Assembly (NCBI RefSeq): GCF_013343235.1
Contig: NZ_CP040094.1
Location: 1,178,501-1,242,500, forward strand
DNA from: Nostoc sp. TCL240-02
Lineage (GTDB): Bacteria > Cyanobacteriota > Cyanobacteriia > Cyanobacteriales > Nostocaceae
Reading direction: 5' to 3'
Length of the DNA stretch: 64,000 bases
The translations under genes and the position numbers were made by a program. Shown here in pieces: positions 9,123-17,895 of this stretch (positions within the stretch are counted from its first letter, which is position 1; each line of letters opens with the position of its first letter). A model generated the notes under the pieces. The model was not told where the DNA came from. It saw only the letters and a list, made by a program, of their open reading frames with translations, and ran no database searches.

Positions 9123-9725
9123 ATGACTATTAACTCGCGTAGTCAATTAACAGCAATTGTATTAGCAGGCGGTAAAAGTTCTCGTATGGGTCAAGATAAA
9201 GCCTTGATTCCCATTGAAGGGATGCCGTTGTTACAGCGAGTTTGTAGCATTGCTCAAAGCTGTGCTGATACTGTTTATATAATCACTCCCTGGCCAGAAC
9301 GCTATCAAGATTTGCTTTTGCCTGGTTGCCAATTTATCCGAGAATTACCTTTATCTGGAGAATCCCTCGCCCACGGGCCTTTAGTTGGTTTTGCTCAAGG
9401 ATTAGCCGAAGTGCAGACAGAATGGGTTTTGTTGCTAGCTTGCGATTTACCAAGGTTGCGAGTTGAGGTGTTGCAAGAATGGGTAACTAGACTTGATAAC
9501 GTGGGGGATGATGCGCTCGCAGCTTTAGCTCATCATCCCAAAGGCTGGGAACCTCTGTGTGGTTTTTATCGCCGTCGCTGTTTGCCCCAACTTTTAGAGT
9601 TTATCAACCAAGGGGGGCGATCGTTTCAGCAATGGCTACGGCAATATCCGGTAGAAGTTTTGCCTTTACCAGAACCAGAAATGCTATTTAACTGTAATAC
9701 ACCAGAAGACTTGGCTTTAAGTTAA
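9123..9725 (+). CDS. mobA: Molybdenum cofactor guanylyltransferase
   Basis: About 200 aa from ATG 9123. It transfers GMP from GTP to molybdopterin to form the guanine dinucleotide cofactor. The GTP-binding signature LAGGKSSRMGQDKALIPIEG near the start and LACDLPRL (metal-binding Asp) are clear. An upstream in-frame GTG at 9087 would add 12 poorly conserved residues, so I prefer the ATG directly before the conserved strand. No other moco genes are adjacent. Confidence 0.88.
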   Translation: MTINSRSQLTAIVLAGGKSSRMGQDKALIPIEGMPLLQRVCSIAQSCADTVYIITPWPERYQDLLLPGCQFIRELPLSGESLAHGPLVGFAQGLAEVQTEWVLLLACDLPRLRVEVLQEWVTRLDNVGDDALAALAHHPKGWEPLCGFYRRRCLPQLLEFINQGGRSFQQWLRQYPVEVLPLPEPEMLFNCNTPEDLALS

Positions 9726-9736
9726 TTGAAGAAGCT

Positions 9737-9846
9737 CCAGAATTCAGAATCAATTAGTGGGAATAAGAGAAATGAGGGAAATTTTCCTTCTGAATTCTGA
9801 CCCTTCGACTGCGCTCAGGGCATTGCTCCTGACTCCTGAATTCTGT
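9737..9846. repeat. Inverted gaattcagaa/ttctgaattc repeats
   Basis: ccagaattcagaa at 9737 is complementary to ttctgaattctg at 9788 and again to tcctgaattctg at 9834. This is a common Nostoc spacer repeat and may act as terminator between mobA and the convergent gene. Confidence 0.5.
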
Positions 9847-9849
9847 TAT

Positions 9850-11349
9850 TTACCGAATGCGACAAAATTTGCGATCATTATCATTCTCAGGATATTGCCA
9901 AGAATAGGCAAAATGGCTAACTCCCTTCAATTGGGGGGCAAATTTTCGGAGTGCCTGCATTTGCACTTCTAGGGATGGACGATTACTGACCGATTCTCCC
10001 CATTTGCCGGCTAAAGCTGGAATCACTTTAGTACCCGGTTTTGTCATACTTAAAACTCGTTGCACTTGCGCCACAATACAACTGACATTACCGCAATTTC
10101 CATAAGACATGGGATGCCACTCTAATGTCGTGGGAAACCGATCCCAAGGTTGCAAGCGAGAATCATACCCCTGCCCTACAGTTTGGTTGCCATCAGGGAA
10201 AAACACTACTCCCGTAGAAACACCTTGCTGTTTTGCTGGGTAACTAGCTATGTTGACAAAATCTAGAATTCCTTGCATGGCGTGAGCAACTGCTAGCTGC
10301 CACAATTCCCATTGCAAAAGTGGTTGTCTGTCGGTTGCAGACAGAATTGATTTTTGCGCTGTTGGGGGAATGCGTCCTTGCCAGAGAGGTTCCCCTTCCT
10401 GGGGATAAAGTTTATCAATTTCGGCGATATCTCCGGCGGTGACATATCCCTTGCTCAAATAGCGGCGAATTAAGTCCAGCCCTTTGTAATTAAGTGCCCG
10501 TTTAAATAAAGCTTCTTGAATTGCGGGACTATATAGCCATAAATCTGAAACTTTGGTGGCGATGGAATCACTTCCTGCTTGTCGGGGATAGCGCACATAG
10601 TCTAATAGCAAGCCATCTGGACGACGGCGCAAAACTTCTTTTACTAATTGGTAGTAGTCGCTTTTTGCTTGGGAGTTGTAGGGGTCGATAAATACTTGAG
10701 AGCCGTTATCTACAACATATAGGCTGGTTTGACCTTTACCATTGCGAGCGATCGCACTTTCTCGATCTCGGCGTTGGGCGTAAGTATAGCCGAAATTGTT
10801 AGTAAACATCCAGGCATAGACCTTCAAACCGCGTTGCCGACCTTTTTGAATTGCTGTAGCGAGTATATCGATGTTTTCTGTCCCTGGAGTACGAATTATA
10901 GAAGGCCAAACCGTCGGGTTAGCTTTTGCTGGCAATAATACCTGTCCGTCGTAAAATACTTCCAAATTAACTTGGTTATAGCCACGGTTGACAATCCGAT
11001 CCATAATCTGATCGATTATTCCTGGCTGAATGTCACAGGGATACAAGCGCAACCAGAGTGCTTGGATTTGCGGCCAAGTTCGTGTGCGGCACTCCTGTAA
11101 TTCCTGTGCCTGTTTTTTTAGTAAGTTTTGGTAGCGGGTTTGGGCATCTTGATTGCCTTTGAGCGCTGATAAACGTAATTTTTCTTTTTCTTGCGCCACC
11201 GACGATGATAACTGGCAATATTGGGTTACTTGCGCCCTTGCTGGTTCGGCTCCAAAATTGGGCAGCAACGAACTACTAGTGAAAACAACAGCGAATATAC
11301 GCCGCCAAAATAATGTTGATCTTGCAACGCTTAAAGGATGGTTAGACAT
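9850..11349 (-). CDS. Secreted GHL10/DUF187-type glycoside hydrolase-like protein
   Basis: 499 aa. Residues 1-40 form a signal peptide (hydrophobic FAVVFTSSSLLPNF and a cleavage-like AEPARAQ). A short coiled-coil-like stretch follows (about 45-90). From about 95 the protein has the TIM-barrel pattern of the GHL10 family: GYNQVNLEVFYDGQVLLP, GLKVYAWMFTNNFG, PDGLLLDYVRYPRQ and FVNIASYP. These proteins are presumed to act on envelope or extracellular polysaccharides. The substrate is unknown. It is convergent with mobA and divergent from the binding lipoprotein at 11795. Confidence 0.75.
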   Translation of the reverse strand: MSNHPLSVARSTLFWRRIFAVVFTSSSLLPNFGAEPARAQVTQYCQLSSSVAQEKEKLRLSALKGNQDAQTRYQNLLKKQAQELQECRTRTWPQIQALWLRLYPCDIQPGIIDQIMDRIVNRGYNQVNLEVFYDGQVLLPAKANPTVWPSIIRTPGTENIDILATAIQKGRQRGLKVYAWMFTNNFGYTYAQRRDRESAIARNGKGQTSLYVVDNGSQVFIDPYNSQAKSDYYQLVKEVLRRRPDGLLLDYVRYPRQAGSDSIATKVSDLWLYSPAIQEALFKRALNYKGLDLIRRYLSKGYVTAGDIAEIDKLYPQEGEPLWQGRIPPTAQKSILSATDRQPLLQWELWQLAVAHAMQGILDFVNIASYPAKQQGVSTGVVFFPDGNQTVGQGYDSRLQPWDRFPTTLEWHPMSYGNCGNVSCIVAQVQRVLSMTKPGTKVIPALAGKWGESVSNRPSLEVQMQALRKFAPQLKGVSHFAYSWQYPENDNDRKFCRIR

Positions 11350-11716
11350 ATCTTCCAGTAGATGGACACAATAATCATCGACCCCAATTCAGATAATTGT
11401 AGGTAACGTGTATCGAATTATATAAGTAAGTACCAAGGGTTTAAAACCTATTTTTTCAAGACTGCCTAAGCCCTATTTGTGTTGCCGCATTTTTTTATAA
11501 AGACATAAACGCATATAAGGAAGTATAAAACATCTGAATACAAAGCAAGTTTAGTCTACTATTGGGTAGATTGCGCCTCTACCTTAGTTAGTGAAAATCT
11601 GCCAAAGCTAGTAGTTTTTTTGAAACAAGAATAACTTGACTTTTAGCTCTTGTTATTAACCACATTTTTCAATCTCTGGCGGCGTTGATCTCGCTTGGTA
11701 ATTTATAGCTATACTG

Positions 11717-11742
11717 CCAAAAATTATATTTGCAATTTTTGG
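11717..11742. promoter_or_regulatory. Perfect 9-bp inverted repeat upstream of the binding lipoprotein
   Basis: ccaaaaatt-atatttgc-aatttttgg, arms separated by 8 bp and centred about 65 bp before the ATG at 11795. It could be an operator or an mRNA hairpin. It does not match the Fur consensus well. The surrounding 11350-11794 spacer is AT-rich and otherwise without genes. Confidence 0.4.
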
Positions 11743-11794
11743 ATATTTTACTGAATATTTTTTTATGCAATCTTACTCCAGAAGGAATTTTAAT

Positions 11795-12688
11795 ATGCAT
11801 CGTCGTTGGCTCTTATCTGCTTTAGCGGTTTTGATGAGTATAGTTTTAGCTGCTTGCACGACTGCAAACACTCAGCAATCACAAATAAAAGTCACAAATC
11901 TATCAGCAAAAAGAGTTGTTGCTCTTTCTTCTCTTTCTGCGGATATTATTTCTCGACTCGATCCAACAAAAATTGTTGGAATCACTGGTAGTAAATTATT
12001 TAAAAATGACTCAAGATTTAAGGATATTCCCCGTGTTAGTGAAGGACAAAACCCACCCAATTTAGAAAAAGTGGTGGCACTAAAACCAGATTTAGTTATT
12101 GGTGCGGAAGGTTTTTCTAACATCCCAATTCAAAAACTTCAGCAGCTAGGAATTCCGACTTTACTAGCTAAGGTGAATAACTGGGAATCTCTAGAAGAAC
12201 TTACTAAAACCCTTGCTAAAAAAATTGATGCCGATCCTCAGCCTTTATTAAATCGTTATAAAACTTTCTTGCCAGAAAAGCCAACTCAGGGTTTTTCTAC
12301 TCTAGCGCTGGTTAGTCGTCAACCAATTTTATCGCCGAACAAAAATAGTTGGGCAGGAGATTTGCTAGCAAAATTCCAGGCAAAAAATATAGCAGCAGAT
12401 TTACAAGGAAAAAGCCCAATTAGTGGCTATGTGACGCTTTCGGCTGAGAAAGTTTTAGAAGCAAATCCAGAGGTGATAATTTTGGTTAATCCCCCGCAAG
12501 GGAATTCAGAAGCAGGACTTTTAAATTCGCTGAAAAAGGAAGCTTTTTGGAAGCAACTACAAGCAACTAAAAATAACCGAGTCTATGTGTTTGATTATTT
12601 TGGTTTGGTGAATCCAGGCAGTATAGATGCAATTGAAAAGGCTTGTCAGCAGCTTAAGAAGGTATTATTTGCACCACAAGCCACTTAG
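11795..12688 (+). CDS. Periplasmic iron-siderophore/B12-type binding lipoprotein
   Basis: About 297 aa from ATG 11795, preceded by AGAAGGA at good spacing, which decides this start over an ATG 30 bp upstream. The N-terminus is a lipoprotein signal (LLSALAVLMSIVLAAC). The body has the FhuD/BtuF/FecB pattern: KRVVALSSLSADIISRLDP, VVALKPDLVIGAE, EVIILVNPPQ. Such proteins deliver ferric siderophores, haem or cobalamin to an inner-membrane ABC transporter. No permease or ATPase is beside it. The neighbouring iron genes suggest an iron role, but B12 is not excluded. Confidence 0.82.
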   Translation: MHRRWLLSALAVLMSIVLAACTTANTQQSQIKVTNLSAKRVVALSSLSADIISRLDPTKIVGITGSKLFKNDSRFKDIPRVSEGQNPPNLEKVVALKPDLVIGAEGFSNIPIQKLQQLGIPTLLAKVNNWESLEELTKTLAKKIDADPQPLLNRYKTFLPEKPTQGFSTLALVSRQPILSPNKNSWAGDLLAKFQAKNIAADLQGKSPISGYVTLSAEKVLEANPEVIILVNPPQGNSEAGLLNSLKKEAFWKQLQATKNNRVYVFDYFGLVNPGSIDAIEKACQQLKKVLFAPQAT

Positions 12689-12721
12689 CTGAATAAATAT
12701 AAGATGAAAATCGCTAGGTTT

Positions 12722-12758
12722 CAGATCCCCGACTTCTTAAAGAAGTTGGGGATCTTGT
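12722..12758. terminator. Bidirectional terminator between binding lipoprotein and FTR1
   Basis: agatccccgacttctt is nearly perfectly complementary to aagaagttggggatct, followed by a T-containing tail on the plus strand. It separates two convergent genes. Confidence 0.8.
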
Positions 12759-12761
12759 TGT

Positions 12762-13730
12762 TCAATCCTTTGCAGAACTAATCGGTTTTTGACCAAAGGG
12801 AATATTTTTTTTACCTTCAGGAGAAGCACCTCCAAGGCTGCGGAAATACAATCCTCCAATGGTGAGTAAAAAGGTCACATATCCCACTGCTTGCACAAGA
12901 TAAAGATTGTCTCTATAACCAAATAAAGATTTGAGAATAATCCCAGGAAATTGCTCGTCAGGCAAGATTGTGGAAGTATTTGAAACCATTGGCCCCAAAA
13001 TACAAGAATGTACTCTTGTAAAACGTTCGTAATAGAAACATAGGCTTTCTGTGGCACGACTGCTAAGAGCAAGGTTCGCCACAGCTTCGTCAAAATGTTT
13101 CAAGCCTGAAACTACCAACCCAGCCACAATCAACACCAAAAAAACGCCCATTACCTGGAAAAACTGGCGGATGTTAATTTTCACACCCCATTTAAATAGC
13201 AGCACTCCAATGGCAGTTGCGGCTACTAAACCACCAATTGCACCCAATGCCGGCATGAATCCCTGTTGAAAATTAGCAGCAACGAACAGAACAGTTTCAA
13301 AGCCTTCGCGGACAACGGCAATTAAAATTAAAGTAAAAACACCCCAGCCAGCATTTGAGTTTTGTGTCAGTGCTTCTGTTACTGCTCCTTCAACCGTAGC
13401 TTTCATGAATCTGGCTTGTTTAGTCATCCAGATTAGCATCCAACTGAGCATTACGATCGCTAACACACTAAATATACCCTCTAGTGCTGGCTCAACTACA
13501 GAGGTATATTGAGGATTCGCTGCTCCCAGTATTTGAATTACCCAACTGAATAGCACGCCGATAAAGGCACTGACGACAATACCAACGCCGACACCCGCAT
13601 ATACCCAAGAGTTAAGTCGGGATTGTTTAGCTTTTTTCAGCAAAGCTAGCACAATCCCAACAACAAGGGCAGCTTCTACTCCTTCTCGGAGCGTTATTAC
13701 AAAAGTAGGTAGAGCAGTACTAAAATCCAT
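12762..13730 (-). CDS. FTR1-family high-affinity iron permease
   Basis: 322 aa with about seven hydrophobic helices. Both iron-binding REGxE motifs are present: REGVE at 15-19 and REGFE at 141-145. FTR1/EfeU permeases import iron after oxidation by a partner ferroxidase. A tail of about 30 polar residues follows the last helix. It is the last gene of a minus-strand iron block after a bacterioferritin-like protein, a helix-hairpin-helix lipoprotein and a multicopper oxidase, which makes a Fet3-Ftr1-like arrangement likely. Confidence 0.9.
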   Translation of the reverse strand: MDFSTALPTFVITLREGVEAALVVGIVLALLKKAKQSRLNSWVYAGVGVGIVVSAFIGVLFSWVIQILGAANPQYTSVVEPALEGIFSVLAIVMLSWMLIWMTKQARFMKATVEGAVTEALTQNSNAGWGVFTLILIAVVREGFETVLFVAANFQQGFMPALGAIGGLVAATAIGVLLFKWGVKINIRQFFQVMGVFLVLIVAGLVVSGLKHFDEAVANLALSSRATESLCFYYERFTRVHSCILGPMVSNTSTILPDEQFPGIILKSLFGYRDNLYLVQAVGYVTFLLTIGGLYFRSLGGASPEGKKNIPFGQKPISSAKD

Positions 13731-13734
13731 CTTT

Positions 13735-13838
13735 TTTCCTTTGTCTTTTGTCTTTTGTCATTAGTCAGTTGTCCTTTGTCATTTGATTTTTTTTGACTAA
13801 TGACCAATGACTAATGACTAATGACCAATGACTAATGA
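13735..13838. repeat. tgactaatgac / tttgtcttttgtc tandem repeats
   Basis: From 13795 the unit tgac(t/c)aatgac repeats about five times. From 13735 to 13790 there is a related ctttgtcttttgtc text on the other strand. This is a typical Nostoc short tandem repeat between genes, here between ftr1 and the bacterioferritin gene. Confidence 0.75.
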
Positions 13839-13841
13839 CTT

Positions 13842-14276
13842 TTAGCTAAAATCGCGTAACATCTTTTTCAGTTCGAGATTATGCATCTCTTCTTGCCCAA
13901 TCATGCCACGAGCGAATTCTTCCAGATAAATACTAGCATTGGTGACAGTTTCGAGGAGATTTTTATACAAATCCAATGCCTTTTTTTCATGGGATAAGCT
14001 TTCTTCCAAGATATCCTTGACTTTATGCCGATAGGTTTCTTCCATTGGGGCAATTTTCAGTGAGGGATGCCCATCTAAACCGGTAAGAATTTCTCCTACT
14101 TGTTCAGCATGAAGTAAAGACTCGCTTGCCTGTGCTTTGAAAAAAGCCACAATTGGAATACGGTTAGGGCCAGTCACCATCAAAGAATAATGTGTATAAC
14201 GCACTACCCCTGCTAGTTCAAATTCCATGATGGCATTCAGCAGGTCAATGGTTTTTTTCTGGTCAAGTTCTTGCAT
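13842..14276 (-). CDS. Bacterioferritin-like ferritin-family protein
   Basis: 144 aa, a four-helix ferritin-like protein. Helix A has the ferroxidase Glu (NAIMEFELAGVVRYTHYS), helix B has ASESLLHAEQVGE, and later helices carry LEESLSHEKKALDLY and IGQEEMHNLELKKML. Bacterioferritins oxidise and store iron; small cyanobacterial members often handle iron without a full 24-mer haem cage. I do not see the haem Met with certainty. It lies between FTR1 and a lipoprotein on the same strand, fitting iron handling. Confidence 0.85.
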   Translation of the reverse strand: MQELDQKKTIDLLNAIMEFELAGVVRYTHYSLMVTGPNRIPIVAFFKAQASESLLHAEQVGEILTGLDGHPSLKIAPMEETYRHKVKDILEESLSHEKKALDLYKNLLETVTNASIYLEEFARGMIGQEEMHNLELKKMLRDFS

Positions 14277-14407
14277 CAGTTGTTAGTTAAAGTAACGAAT
14301 GGAGTGTCAGAAGTTAGGAGGAGGTAATTCGTAATTAATAACTCCTAACTCCTAACGATTTCATCATTTTAAACTCCTTAGCATCAGCTTTCCATTAAAA
14401 CAAACTG

Positions 14408-15445
14408 TTATCGCTGTGCTTGGGTATTGGATTTGTCAACGACTTTTTGAGAGTTTTCCTCAATGGTTTTTACGAGCTTGGTAACATCATTAGTTGTTTT
14501 GACTGCTTTCGTTGGTGGGATGGCGGAAGGCCAAACTTTTATGAGTTCAGCGAAACTAGCATCGATCGCTTTGTGGGCTTCGGGATCTGCTTGAGCTACT
14601 TGACTAGAAATTCCTTTGTATAAATCATTTGCATAAAAGACAAAACCACGAGAGTCTTGATACTCAATCGGGGCGGTTATTTTACCATTTGCGATCGCAG
14701 CACCATATTCTGAGTTAGCTGAATCTAGCAGTTCGTTAATTACCTGTAGCACAAATCCTGGTTTTGAGCGTTGAGCTTCTGGCAAAGCTGCGATCGCTCC
14801 GTCAACTGCTTGCACTGAAGAAGTAAAATTAGTTTTAACTTTGCTATCCTTCGGACTAGATTTTACTAAATCTTGCAAGCTTACCAATGTTGTCTTAAAT
14901 TCTTTGACTTTGCGCTCATTTAATTGGTCTTCTACATCAACATAAATCTCCTCAACCGGATGCCCAATATGAGGTTCTGCTTGTTTTGGCTGATTCTGAT
15001 CTAGCAATTCTCGTGCTACCAAAAGATGCCCTTTCATTAAGCCTAACTTACTCATGTAGTCAACATCTTTGGCTTCACCCGTGAGTGCCACTTCTTGAAC
15101 ACCAACCTGGTCTTTAATTTGGTCAAATTGTTCTTGAGTAATGACTTTTTTAGTCACTAAATCTTCTGGGCTGCCATAGGGACGACCTGCCTGGATTTTG
15201 TTAGATAAAGCTGGAACACCTAGTTTGGCTTCAAACTTATCTAATTCGGACAAGATAGCAGTGTTAATATTAATTTTTTCTTTGCTACTGTGACCGCTAT
15301 GGCTGTTACTACTTACTGCCTCTGTAGCTGGAGTGCTAGCAGCTGGTGCTGATGGATTTTCTGCGGTTGGTGTACTGTTACAGGAACTTAAGGTAACTAT
15401 TAAGGCTGCTGCTGCTGTTAAACAAACATAACGAAGTTTTATCAT
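14408..15445 (-). CDS. Helix-hairpin-helix lipoprotein of the iron cluster
   Basis: 345 aa. The signal ends in a lipobox (ALIVTLSSCN), followed by a Ser/Ala/His-containing linker (SNSHSGHSS). Residues about 58-110 look like a ComEA-type helix-hairpin-helix (INTAILSELDKFEAKLG, GRPYGSPEDLV). The rest is helical (PHIGHPVEEIYVDVEDQL, GFVLQVINELLDSANSEYG) and faintly recalls imelysin/EfeO-like iron-binding bundles. I cannot name its function. Position between the multicopper oxidase and bacterioferritin suggests a periplasmic partner of the iron importer. Confidence 0.65.
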   Translation of the reverse strand: MIKLRYVCLTAAAALIVTLSSCNSTPTAENPSAPAASTPATEAVSSNSHSGHSSKEKININTAILSELDKFEAKLGVPALSNKIQAGRPYGSPEDLVTKKVITQEQFDQIKDQVGVQEVALTGEAKDVDYMSKLGLMKGHLLVARELLDQNQPKQAEPHIGHPVEEIYVDVEDQLNERKVKEFKTTLVSLQDLVKSSPKDSKVKTNFTSSVQAVDGAIAALPEAQRSKPGFVLQVINELLDSANSEYGAAIANGKITAPIEYQDSRGFVFYANDLYKGISSQVAQADPEAHKAIDASFAELIKVWPSAIPPTKAVKTTNDVTKLVKTIEENSQKVVDKSNTQAQR

Positions 15446-15611
15446 TTTCGCTCCTCACAAAACTAAAAAAGCATTAATTGAAACATTTCAAACTATTTAG
15501 TAGAAGCTAGTTTGTTTGACACGTTGTAATAGACTTTACTTTGACATATAATGACAGTTTTTATCAACTAGTTGAACTAAAATTTTAATAAATTAATGAC
15601 AAATTATTTAT

Positions 15612-16637
15612 TTAAGAAGTTTTAACAGGATTTTGAGAGTTACTCTCAGTAAGTACTTCAAATTGACCCATGCAACCGTTTTCTGCGATCGCATCCTGAT
15701 GGGGATGGAACATATACTTACCTGGATAGCGAAAAGCAAATTCCAAGATGTGCCTTTCCGCTACACCCATCGTAATCACATCAGTTTTCTCGCTAGGAGT
15801 CATACTCATGCCATAGCGATAGACATCAAAGAAGTTGGCATGGAGATGAAAAGTCACTGCTGGATCGTATTCAATGATGTTGAGGACATACAGCCGAATT
15901 AACTGATCTTTGTAAATACGAATGGGATTATGCATGTAATAGTGGGGCAGACCATTAAAGGCATAATAATCGTTATGGCTGTCATCATTTACGTCATATC
16001 CACCCATCACTAGTACAATCTCGTCAGCCGGGGGACGGGGAGTAGGTGGATCGATGATAAACATCCCGTACAGTCCCTTCGCAATGTGACGGGTGACTGG
16101 TTCAATATGGCAGTGGTACAGGTGTACGCCATAAGGTTCGGCATCAAATTCATAAATTGTGGCACTACCATTGCTGATTGGGCGAACACCATCCATTTCC
16201 GCCGGATGAACCCCATGAAAATGCAACGAGTGAGAATGTCCCGCGTTATTGAGAAATAGTATCCGAATGCGATCGCCCTGTTTAGCCCGTAGCGTTGGCC
16301 CTGGGATGCGACCATTTAAGTCCCAGATGTTGTAAGAGACAGCACTATTGATCTTTATGATTGAAGTACCAGCAGTTAGCTGAAATTCACGGATAGTCCG
16401 CCCATTTTCTTGCTTTACCGTCCCATAATCAAAATCCCTTAACATATTCATTGGGTTAGTAACGTCGTCTGGTGCTGACCTATCGAATGGTGGCACTTTG
16501 ACGATTGACTTACTTTGTAGATTTAGCATCTGCCAAAGTCCAGCTGCACCAGTCACTCCAGCACCTGCTAGGCCCAGCTTCAATAATTGACGGCGGCTCC
16601 AAGGCTTTCCGTTACCTAGAACGAAGTTGTTGGGCAT
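15612..16637 (-). CDS. Two-domain multicopper oxidase, putative ferroxidase
   Basis: 341 aa. The N-terminus has a Tat signal (SRRQLLKLGLAG, Arg15-Arg16), so it is exported folded. Copper ligands are visible: His139/His141 (HFHGVHP), His175-Cys176-His177 with His184 and Met192 (YHCHIEPVTRHIAKGLYGM), His264/His266 (TFHLHANF) and His311/His313 (MFHPHQD). The type 1 site lies in domain 1, as in two-domain oxidases and nitrite-reductase-like proteins that work as trimers. With FTR1 downstream, a Fe(II) oxidase role is the best inference. A Fur-like box lies 67 bp upstream. Confidence 0.85.
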   Translation of the reverse strand: MPNNFVLGNGKPWSRRQLLKLGLAGAGVTGAAGLWQMLNLQSKSIVKVPPFDRSAPDDVTNPMNMLRDFDYGTVKQENGRTIREFQLTAGTSIIKINSAVSYNIWDLNGRIPGPTLRAKQGDRIRILFLNNAGHSHSLHFHGVHPAEMDGVRPISNGSATIYEFDAEPYGVHLYHCHIEPVTRHIAKGLYGMFIIDPPTPRPPADEIVLVMGGYDVNDDSHNDYYAFNGLPHYYMHNPIRIYKDQLIRLYVLNIIEYDPAVTFHLHANFFDVYRYGMSMTPSEKTDVITMGVAERHILEFAFRYPGKYMFHPHQDAIAENGCMGQFEVLTESNSQNPVKTS

Positions 16638-16666
16638 GACATTTAGTTACGGTTAGCACCAAAAAG

Positions 16667-16687
16667 AATTGCAAAAGATTTGCAATT
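16667..16687. promoter_or_regulatory. Inverted repeat in multicopper oxidase leader
   Basis: aattgca-aaagatt-tgcaatt, a perfect 7-bp inverted repeat 30 bp before the oxidase start codon on the minus strand. It may be an operator or mRNA hairpin. Confidence 0.35.
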
Positions 16688-16703
16688 GCTTTTAGATATT
16701 AGA

Positions 16704-16722
16704 GGAATTAATAATCATTGTC
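16704..16722. promoter_or_regulatory. Candidate Fur box upstream of multicopper oxidase
   Basis: ggaattaataatcattgtc matches 14 of 19 positions of the Fur consensus GATAATGATAATCATTATC, with the core ATAATCATT intact. It lies 67-85 bp before the oxidase start, where repression by Fur would be expected. The rest of the 16638-17329 spacer is AT-rich without other clear features. Confidence 0.5.
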
Positions 16723-17266
16723 AATAATTTTATAGTGCTTAAAAACTGTTATTTAGGTTGCTAAATCTAGATCAAGCTAGAATCAGTCTTTGAAAATCCT
16801 AGCCAAACTTGCTTTATTTCAACAGTATTATTGCGCTTAAATTATGTATAAATTGTATTTGGTAAAAACTAACTGTTTTATACCTATTCCTGATATGCTT
16901 ATTGCTTCAGCAATACCTGTAGTACAAACATAGATATAGACACAAGCAAGCAAATATCCGTAATCAGTAGCGTATTTAATTGGCTTAGAGATGAAATAAA
17001 TTACATTTCAATGAATTTTGTATGCTTGGTAACATGAGCATTTTTGATTTTTCATTTTAATCTGTTACCTTCGTGTTATCAGCTTTGAAAATGCCGTAAT
17101 TCAAATCGATGTGTCATTCTTTTGTTATTTGTATGTATTTTATGTGGAGATTTCTACATCCTGATGAGCCGATGTTCAAAGGATAGTATAGTATTCACTA
17201 AAGTCGAATTACACAATACATTTGATACACACTTGTCAAATACAAAGTTGATCGTATATCTTTTTC

Positions 17267-17295
17267 CAATCAAGCGGCATCATGCCTTTTGATTG
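17267..17295 (+). promoter_or_regulatory. Leader hairpin before cbtB-like gene
   Basis: caatcaa (17267-17273) pairs with ttgattg (17289-17295), enclosing ggcatcatgcc. It lies about 30 bp before the ribosome binding site ATAGGAGGT. It may regulate translation, but I see no cobalamin-riboswitch box. Confidence 0.35.
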
Positions 17296-17329
17296 ATAAA
17301 TTACCCAAATTAATTATAGGAGGTCAAAA

Positions 17330-17521
17330 ATGACTACTTTATCTCAGATGTCAGTATTGCAAAAGACCGCAGATATTACCTTATCAAAGCCTGTGCAGGT
17401 AACACTCTATATGATGCTATCTTCTTTAGTTATCTGGACTGTTTTGTTCTCTACCTATCCTGCGGTTCATAATACAGCACACTCAGCGCGTCACCACACA
17501 TTAGGCGTTGCATGTCACTAA
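17330..17521 (+). CDS. CbtB-like small cobalt-transport membrane protein
   Basis: 63 aa, preceded by a strong ribosome binding site (AGGAGGT, 6 bp spacing). It has one transmembrane helix (about 27-45) and the histidine-rich C-terminus HNTAHSARHHTLGVACH, which is the signature of CbtB. CbtB normally works with CbtA in cobalt uptake for B12. No cbtA follows. Metal binding is likely; cobalt specificity is inference. Confidence 0.75.
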   Translation: MTTLSQMSVLQKTADITLSKPVQVTLYMMLSSLVIWTVLFSTYPAVHNTAHSARHHTLGVACH

Positions 17522-17895
17522 ATTATCATAATCACAAGATTTTTTAGGTGAATGAAAAATGCTAGGTAACACAACAAAGTTGCGATGCTAAAATATCGCA
17601 GTTTCGTACTAGTATTTTTGCTTGGAAATAACTTTTAGGTAATGTAGAGATGCTTTTTTTCATTTCCACATTACCTTAACTGTATTTTTGATGATGTCTT
17701 AATTTATGAATAGTTCTTTTACTTAGTAATAAGAATGTGGAGTAAGTTTCATCCACTGCTATTAAGCTTTACAACGACCATACACTAGGGACGCAATGCC
17801 TTGCGCCCCTACTACGACGGATGTGGTTCATATACATGAAACAACTGTAAGTTGTTGTAAAAAGTACAAAAGTTTCACATTTACCGTAAGTTTTT
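17522..17895. other. 374-bp spacer with a short palindromic repeat
   Basis: At 17789-17812 the text gacgcaatgccttgcgcccctac is a common Nostoc spacer palindrome; a relative (gtaggggcgcaagaccttgcaccc) is at 19120-19143. No gene seen. Confidence 0.5.

Noticed and set aside
13795..13838. CRISPR-like array of short repeats
   Set aside because: Units are only about 10 bp with no unique spacers; typical Nostoc tandem repeat.
17100..17329. Cobalamin riboswitch before the cbtB-like gene
   Set aside because: No B12-box sequence or expected long fold seen; only a simple hairpin.
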